From: PALSA-243 sp963743705
Lineage (GTDB): Bacteria; Acidobacteriota; Terriglobia; Bryobacterales; Bryobacteraceae
Assembly (NCBI GenBank): GCA_963743705.1
Contig: CAVUQS010000021.1
Span: 310,001 to 374,000 of the forward strand
Length of the DNA: 64,000 nucleotides
Direction of reading: 5' to 3'
Position numbers and translations under genes: made by a program. A model generated the notes under the pieces. That model worked only from the letters and a program-made list of their open reading frames with translations. It searched no databases and had not been told where the DNA came from. Shown in pieces: positions 59,681 through 64,000 of this stretch (position 1 is its first letter; each line of letters opens with the position of its first letter).

Positions 59681-60739
59681 TCAACTCTCCGTTTCCCGTT
59701 TTCGCGCCACCGCGCATCGGCTATCCGTTCCAGCCGTCAGGAGTTGCCGGATCGCATGATTATCCACTGAATTTGCTTCCACAAAATCCACCCCCTCAAA
59801 TGTCAGGGCATAGTCCGAGTTCTCCGCGCGCGCTACATATCTCTTGGAACGTAGATACCACAGCGTGAAGTCGAGATATTCGCGAGGAAATGCCATCCGC
59901 CTCTCTAACTCCAAAACGGAAACCCCACCAGTGCCCTCGCCGAGGCGTCGTTTGGAATATAGCAATGAGAGGACTCCCAGGCGCCGGTTGATCTCGCCTT
60001 CAATTCCATACACAAAATCCTTCGACTCGAAGATTGGCAACGGTTGCGTGTCCGCAGTCACGTGCGCGGCGTCGTATGCGGCCCGCTGCGCCGGATCGGA
60101 CAGCACTTGATACGCGCACTTCAGCAGAAGAAATCGTTCGAGGCTGCCCGTATTCGTGTTGTCGGGGTGAAACCGGAGCGCCATGATGCGATAGACCCGG
60201 TGTATTGTTTCCAGGTCTGCCTTGCGGCTGATCTGCAGAATCTCGTAGTAATCTTCCAGGTAGGCAGCCTTCGGCCCTCCTTCTGGTTCTGCTTCGCGAT
60301 ATTCAGCTCCGTCTACTTTTTCTTCTTCCTCCACACTGTTCATTTCAGGATTGTGCTCAACGGGCTCCGGCAATTCTTTAACCACGGATTGCGGTGATTC
60401 GTCCATCGTGGTGACCGGAGTATGAATTTCTGTTCGCTCATGAAACGTCATGTCTACGGCGGCGCCTTGTCTTGCTGACGGCGGCGAATTCTCACATTCG
60501 ACGGACCACCTGCGAAGAGCCGAGTTGAGCCGCACCGCAGGATCAAGGTTCGTAGCTGAGCCGGTCTGCATGGGTAGAGTGTCCTCCGCCCCTTCCGCCG
60601 TGATGTCGGGGCGCCTCACCCAAGGGACCAGCGTCGCCAGAATCCGTCTAAGCGGGTTCGCCCCGAAACCGCCGGCTCGCCGGGATCCGATGCCGTCGAT
60701 CCAGGAGTCGCCGAAATATCGGCTGTCACTTTGCTCCAC
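59681..60739 (-). CDS. J-domain (DnaJ-like) protein with acidic linker
   Basis: 352 residues from a GTG that follows a strong AAAGGAGGA site. The J domain is at about 162-225, with DYYEILQISRKADLE and the HPD motif in FHPDNTNTGSLERFL (191-193). N-terminal 130 residues are a low-complexity and acidic segment (SVEEEEKVDGAEYREA). There is no zinc-finger or client-binding region; the C-terminus (LDFTLWYLRSKRYVARAENSDY) is alpha/beta. It would stimulate a DnaK ATPase for particular clients. It could be localised or regulated by the N-terminus. Confidence 0.85.
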   Translation of the reverse strand: MEQSDSRYFGDSWIDGIGSRRAGGFGANPLRRILATLVPWVRRPDITAEGAEDTLPMQTGSATNLDPAVRLNSALRRWSVECENSPPSARQGAAVDMTFHERTEIHTPVTTMDESPQSVVKELPEPVEHNPEMNSVEEEEKVDGAEYREAEPEGGPKAAYLEDYYEILQISRKADLETIHRVYRIMALRFHPDNTNTGSLERFLLLKCAYQVLSDPAQRAAYDAAHVTADTQPLPIFESKDFVYGIEGEINRRLGVLSLLYSKRRLGEGTGGVSVLELERRMAFPREYLDFTLWYLRSKRYVARAENSDYALTFEGVDFVEANSVDNHAIRQLLTAGTDSRCAVARKRETES

Positions 60740-60793
60740 CCGTCCTCCTTTCCCGCTTCACCGTCCACAAATCCCCGCCTCCTGTAAATGTTT

Positions 60794-60904
60794 TCAGCCC
60801 CATTTTTGCCTGCGTTTGCCTTGCATCCGCGCGTACTCCCACCTGATAAGTAGACCGAGTACGCAAAGAACAGCCAAATAAACGACGAATATGATCGATT
60901 CCAT
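60794..60904 (-). CDS. Single-span membrane peptide (36 residues)
   Basis: Starts with ATG 60904 behind GGAG (9 bp) and reads MESIIFVVYLAVLCVLGLLI followed by a basic tail (RWEYARMQGKRRQKWG). One membrane helix with a positively charged cytoplasmic end. It lies between the J-domain gene and the next hypothetical gene, on their strand. Coding is inferred from the ribosome site, the helix-plus-basic layout and the tight fit; function unknown. Confidence 0.45.
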   Translation of the reverse strand: MESIIFVVYLAVLCVLGLLIRWEYARMQGKRRQKWG

Positions 60905-60938
60905 ATGTTTCAACTCCGGTTTGAGCCAATCCACCGCG

Positions 60939-61277
60939 TCAACTTACAAGTGACGGCGTCTTCCAAGGCCAGGGTTGCTGGCCTGCTTCTTCGAAAACGT
61001 TGTGAGACGTGGGGACCATCCCAATCGCCTCAAACGAGGCGAGAGGAAGGTCGAAGGTGACGATTTCGTGGCTTTCCGATGTCCAACCCTCGCGAAGCAA
61101 TCGGAACACCATAGCATCGTCTCCGCCCTTCACCGCGATTCGCAGCTCATTGCCTTGGATGGACAGCAAAACGCCTTCTTCGATAAGGCCGGTTCGATAT
61201 TGGATCAGAACAATAGACACCAACAAAGTATGGCGGTTGGGCGCCTGCAAATCGAGTACTTCTTGGCCCAAAAACAC
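60939..61277 (-). CDS. Hypothetical protein
   Basis: 112 residues starting at a GTG (FLGQEVLDLQAP...). Predicted soluble with mixed alpha/beta content: HTLLVSIVLIQYRTGLIEEG, LLSIQGNELRIAVKGGDDAM and FRLLREGWTSESHEIVTFDL. No known domain. No Shine-Dalgarno site was found and a later start is possible. It may be co-transcribed with the 36-residue membrane peptide, 34 bp away. Confidence 0.5.
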   Translation of the reverse strand: MFLGQEVLDLQAPNRHTLLVSIVLIQYRTGLIEEGVLLSIQGNELRIAVKGGDDAMVFRLLREGWTSESHEIVTFDLPLASFEAIGMVPTSHNVFEEAGQQPWPWKTPSLVS

Positions 61278-61352
61278 GTCAGTTGGTCGTACTGAAAATG
61301 CGGATTTGTACTGCGGCTTCGTACTGGCGCTCTGAGGGCATTCACATCGTGT

Positions 61353-61429
61353 GAACAGGTGCGCGCATTGCGACGCGCCCCGTGCAGCCTGGCTTTCGGC
61401 GCGTCGTTGAGACTTCCCATCACCTGTTC
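61353..61429. repeat. Nested inverted repeats beside 2H phosphoesterase gene
   Basis: The outer arms GAACAGGTG (61353-61361) and CACCTGTTC (61421-61429) enclose inner arms CGACGCGCC (61371-61379) and GGCGCGTCG (61398-61406). The right outer arm covers the gene's stop region. It could form a two-stem hairpin in the mRNA end. Confidence 0.65.
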
Positions 61430-62136
61430 GCGGAGGCGCCGGGGCTCTGCCAAAGCTTTTTCGCTGCCGTACCGAAGTTTCCGAGATGATAGATCGCCAC
61501 CCCCACCGGCTTGAACCCGAACGCTTGGAAAGGCGCGGCCTTCAGTTGCTTCGCAAACGCCTCGGGCGCAACGCCCAGGGTGACGTGCGGAATGTAATTC
61601 GCCCCGCTGCTCTTGGGAATGAAGTTCTCCACCCAGCCAATCGTCTCTGGGTTGGCAACGCCCCCAACAAACGCCGCTGCAGTCCCGCCATTCACTGCGA
61701 ACGGCGTGACCGCGGCAATAATCTTCTCGTGCAGCCGCATCAGCTCCGGCGTGCGATCCACCACGAAGGCAGTCACCGCCACGCCTGACCACATCACGTA
61801 GTCCAGAGCTTGCGCTTTCAGTTGCAACTCCGTCGGCCGTTCGGCGGCGAGGACCTTGGCTACCGCGGCTGTCACCGCGTCGAAGTCCTTTTCTCGCACG
61901 AAGCGTTGCAACGTCGTGACATGCGGCGCATGCGTCGCGTCCAGTTCGTACCCGGCCGCATAGGCCCCGCGCAACTGTGCGTTAACCGCCTTGGCCTTGG
62001 CAATCATCGTCTGATCCGGCTCCAGAAGAATGTCGATGGCGATGAGCTTGTCGCCTGCAGCTTGCTCCCCTGCCGGTGACGCGATGGCGGCGCCTAGCAA
62101 AAGCCCACACACGACCCATCTTGTTAGTGGAATCAC
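61420..62136 (-). CDS. Exported 2H phosphoesterase-like protein
   Basis: 238 residues from the GTG at 62136, which has GAGGAGAG four bases upstream. Signal peptide: IPLTRWVVCGLLLGAAIAS. Two HxT motifs of the 2'-5' RNA ligase/2H phosphoesterase superfamily are present: THAPHVTTLQRF and NYIPHVTLGVA. This family usually works on RNA or cyclic nucleotides in the cytoplasm, so an exported one is unusual. Substrate unknown. It is followed by the nested inverted repeat at 61353-61429. Confidence 0.8.
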   Translation of the reverse strand: MIPLTRWVVCGLLLGAAIASPAGEQAAGDKLIAIDILLEPDQTMIAKAKAVNAQLRGAYAAGYELDATHAPHVTTLQRFVREKDFDAVTAAVAKVLAAERPTELQLKAQALDYVMWSGVAVTAFVVDRTPELMRLHEKIIAAVTPFAVNGGTAAAFVGGVANPETIGWVENFIPKSSGANYIPHVTLGVAPEAFAKQLKAAPFQAFGFKPVGVAIYHLGNFGTAAKKLWQSPGASANR

Positions 62137-62338
62137 GAAACTCTCCTCAAGATTGCTTTTCAAACTCACCGCCACGATGACGCGCACCAGGAGCCAGACT
62201 CAAGAATTCTGGGCGGGACGGACGACGGCATAGGGACCGGTGGTGATCACTAAGCCGCTCGGGCCAGTTCCTATAACGCCGTCTTCCTGCCCCTAACGCT
62301 TTTGCGCCAGGCCAAAAGGTCGGTAAACACTTCGCGGC

Positions 62339-62800
62339 TTACCGCTCCCTTGTCGCCCCAGGCAAGACCGATTGAGCCAAGCGGCCACCAAAACCTATCA
62401 GCGGCATCAGCGATAGCAGGTAGGCTGCGTGATACCAAGCTGGATAATCCGCCCAAACATTGAAGAAGGAAATAGGCAAATGATGAAGCATGGAACCAAG
62501 TAGCAAGAGCGCACCAAGCCACCAGGCCGCTTTCCGGTTCGCCTTGGCAGTCGTCACAGCAAGAAAGCCTGACGAAATCGAACAGACCGAAGCCAGGGCC
62601 AGCCGCGAAAGCAGCATCGCAAAGTTGTATGCCTTCGTAGGCTCAGCAGTCGCATAAGCACTCCACCCCGTGCGGAGCAAGAAAAGGCCGGCTAATCCAA
62701 TAGCGATCCAGGCGACCACTCCCGCAAGGACGCCGGTTACGACAGGAAGTGTCTGTCCGCTGCAAATGGAACGCCGGAGGGGTGTGCAGATCGCACTCAT
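62339..62800 (-). CDS. Four-helix membrane protein of unknown function
   Basis: 153 residues from the ATG at 62800; a TTG at 62818 would add six residues. Helices: VTGVLAGVVAWIAIGLAGLFLL, NFAMLLSRLALASVCSISSGFLAV, WWLGALLLLGSMLHHLPISFF and WYHAAYLLSLMPLIGFG. No domain is recognised. It is flanked by 110-200 bp gaps on both sides. Coding is supported by its membrane pattern and lack of better frames. Confidence 0.55.
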   Translation of the reverse strand: MSAICTPLRRSICSGQTLPVVTGVLAGVVAWIAIGLAGLFLLRTGWSAYATAEPTKAYNFAMLLSRLALASVCSISSGFLAVTTAKANRKAAWWLGALLLLGSMLHHLPISFFNVWADYPAWYHAAYLLSLMPLIGFGGRLAQSVLPGATRER

Positions 62801-62927
62801 CAGACGATGGTGACACAAATCGAGAGGTTTCTCGCGATAGAACTCGCAAAACGCCTCTCGGCTGCTCTCGTGATTCTATTGACGATTTGTCGAATTCCGT
62901 TGCGGCCGTTCGTCGATATAGTGAAGA

Positions 62928-63455
62928 TCAACGCCTAGCCACGAGCGTCGCCGTGTTCGTCTGAAGACAGAAGCTTCGCCCATAAATCCAGACTTCGACG
63001 CCAGAACCGTTCACCTTTACATCGCTTGTGGGGGCGTCACCCTCTTCGCATCGGTAATCGTGAACCACCTTTTCCGTCTTGAAACCGAGTGCCCGCAGTA
63101 TCGCCCTCTCGAACTTATTTCCCCTGTTGACCGTCCTCACTGTTGGCACGCTTGTGACGGTGTCGACGAGGACGAAGTGGTACGTCACGTCAAGATTCGT
63201 TTGGCTCTGAACCGATCCGAATGCCTTCGCGCTTGCGACAGCTGTGGGAGTAAGCACAGGATTCCCTGAAACGATCGTGATTACGCCAATACTGAGATTG
63301 AGGCGGACATCGCCCTGAATTCGGGCCTGTTCACCAAGCCGGGGGTAATGAACGCTCGCGATCTTCGATTTCAACACGTCTTCCGCACTCTGTGCGAAAG
63401 CCGTTCCGATAAGCAGACATGCGACCGTGGAAGCCCTGCTAAGCTGCGTCTTCAA
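62928..63455 (-). CDS. Exported TonB-C-like protein
   Basis: 175 residues. The start is a TTG followed by a signal peptide (KTQLSRASTVACLLIGTAFAQ). The mature part begins VLKSKIASVHYPRLGEQARIQGDVRLNLSI, the pattern of a TonB C-terminal-like domain, with GNPVLTPTAVASAKAFG. The C-terminus has two Cys (DYRCEEGD and SFCLQTNT) that may form a disulfide. It probably sits in the periplasm or cell surface and interacts with a partner. No TonB transmembrane system is nearby. Confidence 0.65.
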   Translation of the reverse strand: MKTQLSRASTVACLLIGTAFAQSAEDVLKSKIASVHYPRLGEQARIQGDVRLNLSIGVITIVSGNPVLTPTAVASAKAFGSVQSQTNLDVTYHFVLVDTVTSVPTVRTVNRGNKFERAILRALGFKTEKVVHDYRCEEGDAPTSDVKVNGSGVEVWIYGRSFCLQTNTATLVARR

Positions 63456-63653
63456 CGTCTCAGCACCCTTCAGTTTATTGTATCCGCTAGGCGGTTCATC
63501 ATTGTGTCACCCGCTCAGGAAATAACTTCCGGATATGTGACGTTATCGTAGAGGTGCCGCATAACCCCAGGGGGCCTTGGCACAACTAAATACGAGTAAC
63601 CGACAGACAAGGGCAAATTGGTCGTCGTGAGAGAACCCGACCAATCACGGCTC

Positions 63654-64000
63654 TCACAAGCATCGAACGATTAGCATGGTCTGGTCGTCATCCTGTTTCC
63701 CGAATTTCAGAGCCGTCGCGCGCATGATGCTGAAAAGTTCAGGCAGTTCCTGACTTGCCGACCTGCCGAGCACTTCCTTTAAGGGCGCGATTCCCATTTC
63801 TCTTCCCTTTCGGTCAAAAACTTCCGTCAGCCCGTCGGTAAGGAGTACAAAGATGTCGCCGGTTTGGCAAACCACTTCTGTCGAGCGAAAAGTCTGGTGC
63901 GGAAGAATCCCCAATGGTAAATCCAATGCTGGGTACTCCCTGACCTCGCCGCAGGACCGCACATAGTGCAGCAAAGGAGGGTGCCCTGCGAGTGTCAGGT
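63654..64000 (-). CDS. SpoIIE/RsbU-type PP2C phosphatase, C-terminal part (cut by window end)
   Basis: The frame runs off the window, so the N-terminus is missing. The visible end, LTLAGHPPLLHYVR followed by LPLGILPHQTF, GDIFVLLTDGLTEVFDRKG and FGKQDDDQTMLIVRCL, has the order of motifs of serine/threonine phosphatases of the SpoIIE family, with the metal-binding DGLTE and DDQT Asp residues. These regulate anti-sigma pathways. The missing N-terminus may hold a GAF, PAS or HAMP sensor. Confidence 0.88.
   Translation of the reverse strand, partial: LTLAGHPPLLHYVRSCGEVREYPALDLPLGILPHQTFRSTEVVCQTGDIFVLLTDGLTEVFDRKGREMGIAPLKEVLGRSASQELPELFSIMRATALKFGKQDDDQTMLIVRCL

Noticed and set aside
61341..61355. 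TTCACATCGTGTGAA as a CRP-like site
   Set aside because: It is a palindrome but has a 3-base centre and inverted half-site order compared with TGTGA-N6-TCACA, and it lies downstream of a gene, not in a promoter.
63456..63653. Small gene or RNA between the TonB-C-like and phosphatase genes
   Set aside because: No frame with a start site, no stable hairpin with a T-run, and no conserved-looking motif was found.

Overview
The window reads as chromosomal DNA of a soil Acidobacterium, most likely of the Solibacter/Bryobacter type. This is inferred from gene content: a TIGR03435 soil-associated domain, an ADOP/MacB-like FtsX permease, many small secreted beta proteins, HEAT-repeat exported proteins, a PEP-CTERM protein, a DUF3472 protein, lpxB (so a Gram-negative envelope) and high GC by eye. 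The DNA is densely coded with short intergenic gaps. I see no prophage, CRISPR array, rRNA or complete insertion sequence. One tRNA (Glu, TTC) is present near 13.2 kb.

Layout. 0.1-7.5 kb: exported GH36-like glycosidase, stand-alone 5'-3' exonuclease, thioredoxin/TIGR03435 fusion, exported nucleoside hydrolase, a tandem pair of secreted paralogues, and a PhyH-type dioxygenase. 7.5-12.5 kb: minus-strand glycan operon (GT2, DPM1-like GT2, DUF2304, TPR membrane protein, GT4). 12.6-15.6 kb: secreted beta protein with a strong terminator, tRNA-Glu, an AbrB/PIN toxin-antitoxin module with a palindrome over its start codon, and a CDF transporter. 15.7-22.1 kb: aceE, hom, a methyltransferase, a DsbA-like thioredoxin and an SRPBCC protein. 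22.3-25.1 kb: FliA/WhiG-type sigma factor, exported TIM-barrel isomerase-like protein, POTRA-like/HEAT protein. 25.2-26.9 kb: an incomplete ATP synthase operon with only atpZ, atpI, a and c genes. 27-36.8 kb: PilZ protein and a second minus-strand surface-glycan cluster (carbamoyltransferase, three methyltransferases nearby, GT2, and a 1207-residue GT39-like membrane protein with a duplicated C-terminal module).

36.8-48.9 kb: lpxB overlapping a catalytically dead M1-peptidase/TPR protein, a PEP-CTERM protein, an M35-like metallopeptidase followed by an orphan antitoxin, then an exported-protein operon (DUF3472/BNR protein, a toroid-like protein with an apparent frameshift, a Cys-rich rhodanese, a HEAT protein) and an MFS transporter. 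48.9-55.7 kb: FtsX-type permease, VapBC, PAS histidine kinase, creatininase-family protein, and a VbhA/Fic toxin-antitoxin pair. 55.8-58.6 kb: secreted regulatory-domain protein, and an actin-like ATPase (interrupted by a one-base deletion) coupled to a peptidoglycan amidase. 58.6-64 kb: an inverted-repeat MITE-like element, membrane proteins, a J-domain protein, a 36-residue membrane peptide, an exported 2H phosphoesterase, a TonB-C-like protein and a SpoIIE-type phosphatase cut by the window edge.

The two glycan clusters and lpxB point to cell-surface polysaccharide and LPS synthesis. Three separate toxin-antitoxin modules plus one orphan antitoxin give the window an accessory flavour between housekeeping genes. 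The least explained items are the actin-like/amidase pair, the M35-like peptidase, the pseudo-M1 peptidase, and the palindromes that contain antitoxin start codons.
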